Assembly: GCA_015680685.1 (NCBI GenBank)
Contig: MNCI01022655.1
Coordinates: forward strand, 1,296,559 to 1,360,558
Length of the DNA stretch: 64,000 bases
Direction: 5' to 3'
From: Gnetum montanum
Lineage: Eukaryota > Streptophyta > Gnetopsida > Gnetales > Gnetaceae
Each line of letters opens with the position of its first letter. The stretch's first letter is position 1. Shown piece by piece: positions 46,155 through 57,362 of this stretch. Made by a program: the position numbers and the translations under genes. Under the pieces are notes generated by a model. It worked only from the letters and a program-made list of their open reading frames with translations. It searched no databases and was not told where the DNA came from.

Positions 46155-46785
46155 GAAACTACTTTCCAACCTAATGTGGGTTAGGCGAGGCATATGGTCG
46201 AGAGGCCTTGCATTGGTATTCATCTGTGTCATTGCCTATAGTTTGAAAGGGCAACTCAGCCCATGTGATTTCTTCGTTTAAATTGATGATTTTGGCATGC
46301 TCATTTGTAAAGCATGGTGTTTCAATTTGAATAGTGGCTTCATTTTTAGAGATTTCTATCTTTGAACCTTGCTCCACATTCATGTTGTTAATTTCCTATG
46401 AGGTCACTTCGTCATCGTGAATTACCACTTCCCCTCCAACATAGGGTAAATTAATTTCCTAATGTATTGGTGAGGAAACAGCCCTTAGTTGGGCCAACCA
46501 TGATTTCCCTAGGATTAGGTTGAACCCAGGCATCTCTTCCATCACAATGAACACTGCACTCGTAGGGAACTAGTCCCTTGCCATGAAGTTGATTTGGATA
46601 GTTCCCTTTACCACTATGAACACCCCATTGAAAGATTTTAGGAAAGAAGTTGTCGTAACTTTAATTTGATTAACCAAGGCCAATTTTTCGACTATGGGAA
46701 ATGGAATGACATTGGTAGCATCTCTGTCATCAATGTGTACCCTCCGGATCTTGTATTAGCTAAATCCCTTGCAACAATGATAAGA
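46155..46785 (-). pseudogene. Protease of Tat copy G
   Basis: The minus strand reads RRVHIDDRDATNVIPF (position of the Tat protease DGGSSADIL motif, catalytic G lost), then MPGFNLILGKSWLAQLRAVS and LPYVGGEVVIHDDEV, typical of the Tat protease end (LLGRPWLHxMxAVPSTxH). The 46,171-46,383 frame is its C-terminal tail. Upstream, at about 46,785, Tat homology stops and Athila-like copy D begins. Confidence 0.78.
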
Positions 46786-47060
46786 AAATATCACTTACAA
46801 TTATCTACATGGATCACTAGGAAATATACTAGATAAGACCATCCAAAAATGGTGGTCATAATGTCCTCCAATAATCCCAAAGGAATAGTGATGGACTAAT
46901 CTAAAAGCTCCATTCTAATGTTACATTTCTTTAGTAGATGTAAGTTCTACATCTTGTACATTCCTTGTGAAATCAAGTTTACTCTAGAACCTAGAGTTTA
47001 GTAGAGCATTGTAGGGATCATTTCCTATGATTTGTAAATAGATAAGGGGACTAATAGGAT
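46786..47060 (-). pseudogene. Protease fragment of copy D
   Basis: The minus strand has NIRMELLD, SITIPLGLLEDIMTTIFGWS and FLVIHVDNCK, matching the block that follows the catalytic site in A, B, C and E. The catalytic motif itself (near 46,990-47,030) is scrambled. Ends at the junction with Tat protease. Confidence 0.7.
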
Positions 47061-47739
47061 CAAATCATTTTCTAGAAATGTGGCCAACCTTAATCCAATT
47101 CATGACCACATGAATCAACATAACAATATGTACATTCAAGGATCTTTGATTTGAAGAAGGCTTGAGAGTAATTTTAGAAGTTGGTGAAGTAGGGTTAAAA
47201 ACCATAGGTATCTATGAAGGTTTTTATGGATTGTTGGTCTTGAAAAAGTCCTCTTGTAAGGTTTATTCTTTGACCCATTTAGATGTTTATCCAATTATAA
47301 TTTAATAACCCTAGTGGTGTTTCTTTACTATGGCTATGGTGGAATTTCTCCCTGCATAGGTAGAGAAGGTGGCAAAGAAGTGATGTTAGCTTTTGCAGAG
47401 TTATATGAGATATATTGAGAAGGATAAGTAGAGGATGACTCAAGTCATTGAGTGTGGATTTGATAATATTCTAAAGGATAGTAGTGGTAAGCAAAAGAAG
47501 TATTGCTAGTAAAGCAATGAGGAGATATGGGTTGCTAGACATAATGTCAATAGGAATCTAGTTGCTAGTAAGGATACTACTATCATGGTGGTCACATCTC
47601 CCATGAGTATGGGTTTTTCCACTACTAATATTATTCATAAGATTTAAATGGTGCTCTACTTGGATAATATTATATTTTGTGAAACTAGTGCCTATAATTT
47701 CCTTGTAAGTAAGGAAATCTTCTAGGTGTCTTCCTCTTT

Positions 47740-49665
47740 GTAAATTTTAGATTTAAGGCATATACCCTATATTCTTGTAGATGTAATAGCATAGGAGAAC
47801 ATTCCTTGGACTGGTAGATATCACATCCATCATCATCTATTTATGAATATGCAATCTCATCAATTGTTGTAGCCTTACCTTTCTATTAATTATAACTCCT
47901 TTCTATATCTTTACTTCTTCTTCTATCTCAGTCACTACTCCATTACTTTATATTCTCCTCTACAATCTTAAGAGCAATTTGGAACTTCTTGTCTAAGAAG
48001 TCCCACATTTTATCTACCTTAGTCAATATTTCAATAAATGATTTTTGTATCAATAAGATCTTTCTCTACACCACTTTATCTAGTGGTTCCTCATTCTCTA
48101 TATCATAGAAACATGCCTCCCTCTTACAAATGAGGGGATCTCTATTATATTCTTTTGAACTTTCATGTTTCTTCAACTTTCCTTCTTTTTTCTACACCAC
48201 TTTATCTCGTGGTGCCTCCTTCTCTAAATCATAGAAACATACCTCCCTCTTATTAATGAAGGGGTCTCTATTGTATTCCTTTGCACTTGCATGTTTTCCT
48301 TTTTTTTCCATTTATATAATTAACCTTTGAATCTAATAAGATGACGTTTCAAAAAATCTCTCTTGGGCATAGACCTAAAAAGTTTCACTTTTTTTGTTTT
48401 GGATCCCATCAATGATGTGGAAAAGCTACTCCCTTTTAGATAATCCATGGCCTAGGCATCAATTTAAAAGATAGTAGTACCTACCTAGAGTTGTATATAA
48501 GGACTCATGATTTCCTTGCTTCCATCCTTGAACCTACTTCCTCAGATTGGATGCTCTAGAGTACATCTGGTACTTGTCATTAAATAATTCTAACATCATA
48601 TTTCATCTATGAATGGATTCTAGTTCCAAATACTGGTACCAAATTTCTTCTTCTTTGATAAGTATTTTTGGGAACAATTTCTACTTTTTCCACTTATTCT
48701 CAACATTTTGTAAGGCATATGCATCACCAAAAGATTGTATATGATGTTGGGGATCTACATTATATCTTCCTTCAAATTTGGAAATATTATATATGTCTAG
48801 ACTTTTAATCTTACTATCTTTTTTTTTTTTTGAATGATGGGGACCTTGATTACTTTTGAAACATTCAATATGTTTCTAGTGTTTAGTAATAGTTCATCAT
48901 TGTCATCACATCCATAGTGATACCTATTATGACCATGCCTTCTATGGAAAGTTTTACTAAGCCTCCTTTCTTGGTGATGCTCCTGTTCCTCTCTATGTTA
49001 ACTTTGATCTTAATTCCTATCATCAGTACGGAGCTCTTATTATCTCCATCTTGATCCCAGTCATCCTTATCTTTTTCTCTATTTTTTATCCTCTTGTCAT
49101 AATTTGATTATGAGAAGGATGGTAAAGGAGGACTAGGAGAATGATGTCTTCTAGTTCTTTTATTTTAGTTCTTGTCTTGATCCTTCTCCTTATCTTTATT
49201 CTTCTCTTTTTCATTCTCCTTGTCCTTAGATGAATTACTAGGAGACTTTTCTTTCCAAGTTCCTTAACCTTTGGATCCTATCTTCCCCTCACCAAGCTTC
49301 TCCAAGGCTAACTGCAACCATTGGTGAAAAGTGTCCTCCTTAAAGAAAGAAGAAGAATCATTGTATTGAGAGTTCCAAGAAAAGAAATATTCATCCTATT
49401 TATGCTATTGTAGAAATAATGGTGATGGGATTCATTTCCCTTTAGAGGCTTCATAGTGGGCTTCCATGCATTTTTCTTTCTAGTGTTGCACTTTTGTAGG
49501 TTGATAGTTTCTAGAGAGTTTCTCCAAGGTTTCATATCCAAGTCATGCTACTTCAATGCCTAGTCTCATGAGTTGGATCATAATTTAATTAGTTATACTT
49601 TTTCTAATTAAATTTTTATGTTGTGTTATTAAATGTTGAATGCTCTTATGACTTTTTGTTGACAT
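47740..49665 (-). pseudogene. gag of copy D
   Basis: ATG at 49,665 (MSTKSHKSIQHL). The conserved HQDEQLCWRDLEGN block is deleted; the frame jumps to LMRLGIEVA. Then a Lys/Asp/Glu-rich stretch, the capsid core SKIKSLDIYNISKFEGRYNV (about 48,750-48,810), NDKYQMYSRASNLRK and WKQGNHESLYTTLGRYYYLL. The helical part contains a 126-bp tandem duplication. A decayed knuckle and linker (47,070-47,840) follow. Many stops. Confidence 0.75.
48064..48303. repeat. Tandem duplication of about 126 bp in copy D gag
   Basis: TCTACACCACTTTATCT(A/C)G at 48,064 recurs at 48,191; the two units stay similar through ATCATAGAAACAT(A/G)CCTCC and to 48,303. The duplication repeats a Lys/Glu-rich gag segment once. Confidence 0.85.
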
Positions 49666-49762
49666 TTTTAGATCATGCCCTAAATGATGGTTTTATTAGT
49701 AGTCAAAATCATAATATCTTTTCTGTAGAGACTTGTTAAAGAAAGTTAATAAGTAAGATTTT

Positions 49763-49780
49763 GGTATGGAAATGGTACCA
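49763..49780 (-). promoter_or_regulatory. Primer binding site of copy D
   Basis: The minus strand reads TGGTACCATTTCCATACC, a further decayed version of the family tRNA-Asp PBS, about 100 bases upstream of the gag start as in the other copies. Confidence 0.55.
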
Positions 49781-49889
49781 ATAGATTCCATATGTTTTTG
49801 TTTATTTTTTTCTAAATTTTTGTCAATATAAAATAAGCATAAGTATTGAAATGGAACATAATCATAAAGGGAAAGGGAAACTCATTTTA

Positions 49890-50690
49890 TTAACATTACA
49901 AGACACAATATATGCTAAAGCTTATGGATCTTCATCATAATCAAAATATCTAGCCTAAGAACTTGCCAACAACACTTCTTGGAGAAGATGTTGCAAGTCT
50001 TACAATGTTAGTCCACCACTAAGTTCAATATTCAAGATGCATAAATCATATGTGAAAGGTGAAGTTGTATTATCTATATGCACATTGTTTTTCCAAAAGT
50101 AACTTATATCCCACTTGGTTGTTGTATACACTACTTGATAGAAAGCAAATCCTGATGGACTACAAATGACATGTCTTCTTTCTATAGTGGAAAACAATTA
50201 ATACCTCATGATTATCCAACCAAACCTATTTGTGTATATATGTTTAACTCTAGGATCTGTACAGAAGAAATAATTATTATGATTTGCACCCTCAACAAAA
50301 GAGGAAGAATTTTTTATCATTACATTTGGATCATGACCAAAATCTTTAGACCATTCAAATTATTTATTATTAGGTATATTAAATGGATCAATCTCAATTT
50401 CATAACTGAAACATGAATTTCCAAATTTGTAGAATGGCCATAGCCACCAATTATTTGTCATGTTGTTCTGAATTTGAAAATATACTTTGTAGAAATAATT
50501 TCTTGATGAATTGATTTGCTCATCCTTATATATTGCATTTTGGTGATGCAACATAGATTCATAGATAAAGTTTTTGAAAGTAGCTCCATATCATTGAGAA
50601 TGAGCTTCCATTGCAACTCATGGCATGCATTCATCTAGTTCTCCAATATCACAATTCACGAGTAGATGGGAAGATCACTCTTGCCAACCT
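49890..50690 (-). pseudogene. Unidentified coding relic, rich in aromatic residues
   Basis: One minus-strand frame runs about 260 codons with roughly eight stops and no frameshift: INSSRNYFYKVYFQIQNN, NNWWLWPFYKFGNSCFSYE, EWSKDFGHDPNVMIKNSSSF, CSPSGFAFYQVVYTTTKWDI, IELSGGLTL and ARYFDYDEDP. Composition (many W, Y, F, N, D) is protein-like and unlike the gag, pol or ORF text of the other elements. A possible poly(A) signal AATAAA lies on the minus strand at 49,886-49,891, just beyond the end. I do not recognise the family; a host gene fragment or an ORF of another repeat are both open. Confidence 0.5.
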
Positions 50691-51002
50691 TGCCTAATAA
50701 GATATGATCTTATTTTATCCTTTTCTTTAGTATATTCTTTTGTTTTTAAGTGAATGAGCCAATAGCAAAAGTATCCAAGTACTTGAAAGAGTGTACTTAC
50801 AGATAGGATGCAATGGACACAGACTGCAATATTTCAACGTTTAATAGTAGTTATAGCAACAATTGACCGAATATCTTTCAAAATTTATTTTTTAAAAAAT
50901 ATTAATATGAGTGTTGACTAGCATTAATGATATAAGACAACAAAAAGAAAGAAATCTTAAGAATGATGATAGTCTAATATTTCACTTTGAAATTGTAGAT
51001 TA

Positions 51003-51215
51003 GGTAAGGAAGTTTCTAATCGAGTTTGTACACTTAAAGAAACCTATGAAAATATGCATAACAAATATAAAATTAAATTTTTAATATAAAAATTTAACAT
51101 TTATATGGAGAACAATGAAGCCAAACATGCCTTCATATTTAAGTATTGTATGCAAGATGACATACATGTAATGTCCACCAAATAAAGATAAGATTCATGT
51201 AGAGGTCTTCTCAAT
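51003..51215. repeat. Direct repeat, first copy
   Basis: TAAGGAAGTTTCTAATCGAG through ATAAAGATAAGATTCATGTAG; matches 51,470-51,672. Just beyond it the block AATAAAGATAAGATTC is itself repeated three times (51,183-51,260). Confidence 0.8.
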
Positions 51216-51357
51216 AAAGATAAGATTCCTATGGAAATCCTATCAACAAAGATAAAATTCATCCAAGCAAGAAACAACCTAAAAAATACTTACTAATACA
51301 TGAAAATCCAAGTTACATTTTCTTAGAATTTCTAAAATTTCTTAGATCTTGGAAGCT

Positions 51358-51471
51358 ATGACCAAGGCTCATTACCTGGTTCTGGTTCTGTCTTTACTAG
51401 TTACAGGTTTGTGCTTTGCAAGAGAAGTCTTGGCAAAGAAGGGTAAGGTCTATGATAGAGGAATTTTCTAA
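51358..51471 (+). CDS. 37-codon ORF with signal peptide, possible first exon
   Basis: ATG at 51,358, TAA at 51,469-51,471. The product begins MTKAHYLVLVLSLLVTG and continues LCFAREVLAKKGKVYDRG: a short basic start, a hydrophobic core of about 16 residues, and a small-residue site (CFA) suitable for signal peptidase. This is the layout of small secreted plant peptides. The codons AAG AAG GGT AAG contain a GGTAAG donor-like site, so it may be a first exon. No downstream exon is found; the next sequence is the second copy of the direct repeat. Too short to be certain. Confidence 0.4.
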   Translation: MTKAHYLVLVLSLLVTGLCFAREVLAKKGKVYDRGIF

Positions 51472-51672
51472 GGAAGTTTCTAATCTAATCTATACACTTA
51501 AATAAACCTTTGAAAATATTCATAACCAATATAAACTTAAATTTTTTATATAAAAATGTAACATTTCCATGGAGAACAATGAAACCAAACATGCCTTCAT
51601 ATGTAAGTATTTTATGCAAGATGATACACATGTAGAAATAAAGATAAGATTCATGTAGAAATCTTCTCAAAA
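51470..51672. repeat. Direct repeat, second copy
   Basis: TAAGGAAGTTTCTAATCTAA through AAAGATAAGATTCATGTAGA. Lies 467 bases from the first copy in the same orientation, about 85-90% alike by eye. No TG...CA ends, so not an obvious LTR pair. Confidence 0.8.
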
Positions 51673-52229
51673 AATTTCAATCTTAGATTCTCTTCTAAAA
51701 GTGTCTTTAAACCTTCATCCTCTTCTAGTCCTTCCAAGTAGTTACAAGTACCATTGATTACCTCAATTATCAAGGTATCATCTAAAGCACAAGGTAGATC
51801 TTCCATATCATTTAAGGACTTAATTAAAAATGATGAGTTTGTAAAAACTAATGGAAGGAAAAGAGTTAAGGCATCATCACCTAACATTCAAAAATTTACT
51901 TCTTCCCTAAAGATTAATTCTACTTCATTAGTTACTACAAGAAGCTCTTTTGCTATTTTCTCATATACCATGGAAGTTGACATTTTGAATTTACACACTT
52001 TTGAAGGTCTTTCATAAGAAACTTCATTTTCTTGTCCATGAACATCTTATCTTAGAATTTTTGAGGCCTAACTGATAGGCTTTGGTGTAAACATGCAAGA
52101 AATTTTTTCTCTAGTTTAAATATTATCTTTAATTTTGTTCTTTTCTAAGAGATTAAGATTTTGGCTAATCATTATTTCTTTCAGTCCATTGGTTTCTTCC
52201 GCACTCTTTAGTTATTGCTAATTCCCATG
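51673..52229. other. Stretch without a supported gene
   Basis: Two overlapping short frames (51,754-52,017 plus; 51,651-51,887 minus) show no recognisable product. The plus frame may be the upstream part of the LINE, since LINE text begins shortly after in a neighbouring frame. Confidence 0.4.
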
Positions 52230-53330
52230 ATTTGGAAAAGGAGATGTAGCCATTCTCTTTTCCTCTTATTGGAAAGATACGATTATTCAAGGTGGTTCTG
52301 ATTCAAGGCACAAAGTTACTTGGGCATTCTTCTCCTCCTCACATGATCCATTTGGTGTATGTTCAATATATGCTCCTAATGATTCTATAGAATGTGCTCC
52401 ATTATGGCAAGAACTTGTAATGTCTCTTCCCTCTATTCCCTGGATTTTTAGAAGGGATTTTAATATGAGAATCTTTTTAGATTATAAAGTGGAGATGTGC
52501 CTTTTCATCTTCCAACTTATGAGTATCAAAATTGATGTTTTTTAATGATAGATTTTATCTTACTAATGGTGATGGCACTTATAGTGGTAATCTTCTTCAT
52601 AGATATACGTAGAGTAATCTTCATCTAGGGCAAGCTTGCATTTACAATTGATTGGATAGGTTTTACTTTTTCACTCTTTCGTTTTTGCAAGATTCTTATA
52701 CTACTTTTTTTCATCAACATGCAACCTTGTCAGATCATTTCCCCATCACCATGTCTATTCAAAGTAATGGTAGTTACCTTAGACATAATTTCCATACCTT
52801 TTGGTTAAACAGTAATTATTTTTCTTCTCCTATTGCACAAAAAATTCTCTCTAGCCTTTGGAATGTTGAACCAAGGCCCTTAGGTCAACTGGGATGGATT
52901 CAATGGTGGCATCATGCTACTTGTCAAGTGCAACATTTTTCTCGCTATTATGGTAAGAAAGTGGCTCTCATGTTTGACTAGAGTATGATAACATTTAATC
53001 TATTATTAACCATCCTTCTAATTAGTCGGTTCAAGATCATTTCAATTCTCAAGTTCATCAAGACTTGGTGAGAGCATCATTAGCTTTTCAATAGTGGGAT
53101 GTTTATAGGACACAAAGTGCCTGAACTAAAATTAGGCTTACTTGGTTAAATCTTCAAGAGTAGCACAATAAGGGATTTTTCAAATATCTTAATAATTCAT
53201 CTCCTTTACATCCTTTAAACAAAATTTCTATTGACAATACCATCATCACTAACCATAATAGTACCATTTCCTATCATAAAAATCATTTTAAATTCTTATG
53301 TATTACTACCCCTATTGATAAATCAAATTT
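52230..53330 (+). mobile_element. L1-type LINE fragment (endonuclease and start of RT part)
   Basis: Plus-strand ORF2 pieces: GKGDVAILF, FGVCSIYAPNDS, LPSIPWIFRRDFNM (usual GGDFNM), then the open part 52,652-52,981 with LDRFYFF, LSDHFPITMS and a following helical region. Text near 53,090-53,200 (IRLTWLNLQE) is the linker before RT. These are the motifs of the plant L1 apurinic-type endonuclease. Interrupted at 53,330 by the LTR of copy E; no poly(A) tail or 5' end visible. Confidence 0.82.
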
Positions 53331-54200
53331 TGGATGGACTACAATATTGTAGCTCCAATATCATAGCACTAGCTATATCATTCTATATGTGATATCGCAG
53401 GATTTGTGCTAGCCTATAAATATAGCACTTAGGCACATGGATCTATGATAGTTTTCATTCAAGAGTAACAGAACTCTTTTAGTTTGTTTTCATGAATTTA
53501 TTCTTAAGTACTTAGAAGTGTGAAGGCCCATAGTGTAGCATGACTTAGTGAACAAAGTTTTTATTCGAACATCTTGTACTTGGACACAACTGTGACTGGC
53601 AATAAAGATCGAGCTATTTCATACTATTGCAACATTCTCCTAATTTACTACTTTACTTAGAATAATGTTTACTATTTTCACTTAGACTACTAATTAGTAC
53701 TTTGTTAGTTAATGTTTTACTATTCCATGCACTTTACTTTTATTATTGTTAGTATGCAAAATGGATATGACTAATTTTGAGCCTAAAGTGTGATCGTTTG
53801 GTAACCTAGTAGTAATATTGCTTAGTTTGTCTAGTAGTGAAATACTTAGTAATCCTAGTAATGATTACATAAGCCCAATATGTGTATGAAAAATCAGGAA
53901 TGGATATTCATCACCATATGATAGAATAGATTCATTTACTACTTTCCTTAGAATTAGAAACTAATATCACTTTACTATATTTACTAGGAGAAATGGCCTA
54001 TCAACATCAACATATCATATACCTCACTATGAGCTAAACCATACATGTAGACCTCAGTAGCTTCACATAAAAAGACAATGTTCTTAAACATAAATCAATT
54101 ACTAGTATATTCACATTGCCTCATCCACAGATTATAATCTAGTCATGCATGAACACTTTTGACTTGTATGGTTGGGTGTTGCATTACTTCATTGCCCATC
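53331..54200 (+). repeat. 5' LTR of copy E
   Basis: TGGATGGACTACAATATTG...TTGCCCATCG; aligns with the B and F LTRs, with TATAAATA at 53,415-53,422 in the shared context GCCTATAAATATAGCACTT. The end is three bases before the PBS. Confidence 0.82.
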
Positions 54201-54202
54201 GT

Positions 54203-54220
54203 TGGTGCCATTGTCATGGA
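54203..54220 (+). promoter_or_regulatory. Primer binding site of copy E
   Basis: TGGTGCCATTGTCATGGA, tRNA-Asp type with CpG decay. Confidence 0.78.
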
Positions 54221-54333
54221 AAAGTCAATATATGTTAAGTAATTGATTTCATAAAGTTCATTTTATCAAGAACCCAAAGTTAAAATTCATAATTTTCTAA
54301 TAACTATAAAAAGTAAGCACACTTAACCATAAC

Positions 54334-56300
54334 ATGGCTTCAAACAAGGATACATCATTACCTACCAAAGAGAAAAACAAAGGAAATGATAGAATTAGTG
54401 ACGAAGAAGAATGGGGGATGTCGATGCAAACAAGAATCACATATGCTCATGTTGATTATTATCATCTAGATTTTACTTTCATCTTTTATCAGGATAGTCA
54501 AATGAGATGAAGAGACATACAAGGCAACCTAGTCCTACCTCCAAATCGTGTAGCACTTAACATGCTCGAAACTACCTAAAGAGAAATGAATCTAAAGAAA
54601 ATACAAGAAGGGTACAATGTGACTAAGTACATGAAAAGGCCCTCTAAAGCTACAAAGGAGTAGAGAAGGAGATATGCCACTAGGGAAATCAAACATGTAC
54701 ATAACAAAGGAAAGTAGGTTAGCACTTCCATTGTCTTGGAAGAACTCAATGATAATGTGTTTCTTATAGAAAAACTCCATTAGAATGATGAAGAACCTTC
54801 AAAAACACCTATCTTCAAAATTGAGGAACCTTTTAAAGTTCAACTACATTCCATCCTAGCAAAGACACCTAAGAGGGAGGCTACTGACTCAAAGCATAAG
54901 CATGATTCAAGGCCAAAAGTTTCTGCCAAATTCTATAGAGAAGAATACCAGAGTCATGAAAGGAGTACAAGCTAACACCATTCTCCTACCACCTCATTTG
55001 CATCATCACAATCATCGATGGACTCTAATAGAAGGATACAAAGGCACCAAGACCATGACAGAGAAGAGAAAAGGACTTATGATCATCATGACTATTACCT
55101 AAAGCATTCATATGAGAAAGATGAAGGGTATGAACAAAGAATACATAGGGATTGAAGAAAGGATTAAGAAAAGTATGAGCACAAAAGGGAATACTACTAC
55201 AGCGAAGCACACAAACCCGATCATGATGATGAACCCCTAATGGCAACCCATAGAATGATTAACATCCAAGAAGCTATCTACATTTTGACCAAGCACTTGA
55301 GGGATAGTCATATCAAATTTCTTGATATGAATAATATGCCAAGATTTTAGGGTGGTTATAATGTTAATCCACAACACCACCTTCAAGCTTTCCATGATGC
55401 CTGCATTGTATTGAATATTGAAAGTGATTGGCATAAGTTAAAATTGTTCCCATGAACACTTGTGAAAGATGCTAAGAGATAGTATAAATCACTCAAACTT
55501 GAATTGATCAAAAGATGAAGTACCATGCTAGAGATATTCAATGATAAATACCAAACCTACTCATAGGTGTCTAATTTAAGGAAACAAATCTAAGGATGGA
55601 AGCAAGGAACTCATGAAACCCTTGATGCAAAAATGGAAAGGTACTATTCACTATTGCATAGATTCCAACCCATGGATTCTCACAACGAGAACAACTAAGG
55701 AACATTGTAGATGGATTATAGAATAAGACTAGAGAAACCCTTAGGGTTAATGCTAAAGATCGATTATCTAAAATGACTATCCATTGAATTTAGAGACTAA
55801 TTGACCAAGTGGCAATGGAAGAAAGTTAGCAATGAAAGAGAGAATCAACTAAAGAATATAATAGAGATCCATCCATTAGGAAAAGAGATGCACAAGTTTG
55901 TAACACTTAAGAGGAAGAAACCTTATAATAGGCAATTCAAAAAAAGGCTCTACCAATTTAGAAAATGGTAACTAATATTGCAACAAAGGTAGAGAAAATG
56001 TGGGACTCAATAGATAGAAAATTTGTAACAACATTGAAAATAGTGGAGAAGATAACATAGCAAGCCTTTTAAAGAGGCAGGGACAAGAAAATGAAGAAAG
56101 ATTTTGGATGAAATGGCAAAGTGGCTTTAGTGGTTGAGTGTTTAGACACAAGCTCCATTAATGAGTAGTGAGGTGTCGTATACCAATATGAACATCTTAA
56201 GCGATGTTGTCCCATGATGACACACTTACAGGAAATAGGAGCATATGCACTCAATCCTAGATTTGTCAAGAAACAAATGCTTAAAAGGTTATCTTACCCT
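54334..56300 (+). pseudogene. gag of copy E
   Basis: ATG at 54,334 (MASNKDTSLPTKEK). N-terminal block TYAHVDYYHLDFTFIFYQD then RDIQGNLVLPPNRVALNML. Charged His/Arg/Ser-rich region. Capsid core with SHIKFLDMNNMPRF and GGYNVNPQHHLQAFHDAC (about 55,310-55,410). NDKYQTYSXVSNLRK and WKQGTHETLDAKMERYYSLL. Knuckle block decayed to VVYQYEHLKRCCP (about 56,170-56,215). Stops are mostly TAG/TAA; long parts stay in one frame. The P/Q/N-rich linker runs to about 56,950. Confidence 0.82.
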
Positions 56301-56974
56301 TAAGGTAATTATAGGTAGAACTTCCAACCCATGTAATATGCCAATCAAGTTTTTCCACAACCACAAGAGTAGTACTATCAATAATGGCAACAACCCCAAT
56401 TGTGGGACATGCCATCACCTTGCCAATAATATCCATATCAACAACTAGATCCATATGGAAATTTTGTACAACATTAAATCTCTCTTGGTCATGCTATTGT
56501 CTAAACTCTACAATACTACCCAACTAAGTACCACAAACCAACACTGCCAAGAACAGATCCAAACTTGTTTATGCATCCATTAGCACCTGGTCTAAATTGA
56601 TACCTAAATCCCTTACCACCAATGCCATCTCCTATCATGCAGGGAAAACTACCATTACAATTACAGTAGAAGAGTGCAATAATGGTGGTTAGTATGTAAG
56701 AGGAGGTGATCACATACAAATCACAACCTAGGAAATGATCATTATTGGGAACGAGTATTGAAAAGATTTGACAAATGCAGTGCACAACTACTTCCACCAC
56801 ATCCACATCCAATCCTCCTCAACACAACAAGCTCCCTTCTTCATCAAACTCAAATGTCATAATTTTCATGCTTACTCAAATGATCCCTCATTAGATAAAG
56901 GCGTCAGCCCTTCCAAAAAATTGAACTGATCCAAGTAGTCCCTTAGCTTACCTTTAGATAGCAAGACAAAAACC

Positions 56975-57362
56975 ATGCAAAGCTATACTTGATTCTAGGT
57001 TAGGAGTGAACCTAATATTACAAGAAATGTATTAGGCGTGGAATCTACCATGGTTAAAAAAGAGTAACATCTAGTTGGAGCTTTCAAACCAGTCAATCAT
57101 ACTTCCACTAAGATAAGTGGATGATGTGATTACAACCATCAATGGCTAGTCTTACCTTGTGAATTTTCTAGTTATTCATGTGGAAAAAAATAAGGGAGAA
57201 TTTCCAATGATTATGGAAAGATCTTGGCTTAGTACTATTGATGCTAAGCTTGAAATTCATGACTTGTCCTTGGAGATTTCCAAGGAAGATAAAGCTAGTA
57301 TTATACAAAGATGGAGAGTTCCATGTATCACATATAGCAATAATGGATTCACTTATGTGTAA
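56975..57362 (+). pseudogene. Protease of copy E
   Basis: CKAILDSRLGVNLILQEMY (D-S-G changed to D-S-R), then the open stretch 57,159-57,362: NFLVIHVEKNKGEFPMIMER, LSTIDAKLEIHDLSLEIS and RVPCITYSNNG. Best preserved C-terminal half of protease in this family here. Confidence 0.82.

Larger units (their letters stand above)
32298..46785 (-). mobile_element. Tat/Ogre-like Ty3/gypsy copy G
   Basis: The minus strand reads protease (46.8-46.2 kb), a 6.3-kb interval holding an antisense gene, RT, gypsy RNase H, second archaeal-type RNase H, integrase with HHCC and DDE, 3' untranslated region with tandem repeats, and 3' LTR (34,745 down to 32,298). Two RNase H domains in the order RT-RH-aRH-INT are the mark of the Tat lineage. 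gag and 5' LTR are missing: protease abuts Athila-like copy D at about 46,785. Confidence 0.85.
46786..49780 (-). mobile_element. Athila-like copy D, 5' part (gag and protease)
   Basis: The minus strand reads PBS (49,763-49,780), short 5' leader, gag from 49,665, linker, and protease up to about 46,786, where it is cut by Tat copy G sequence. RT onward is absent. Orientation and strand would allow D to be the 5' part of copy H. LTR sequence to the right of the PBS is not recognisable. Confidence 0.7.

Noticed and set aside
51003-51672. Direct repeats considered as a short LTR element
   Set aside because: No TG...CA ends, no PBS or polypurine tract, and only 250 bases between them.
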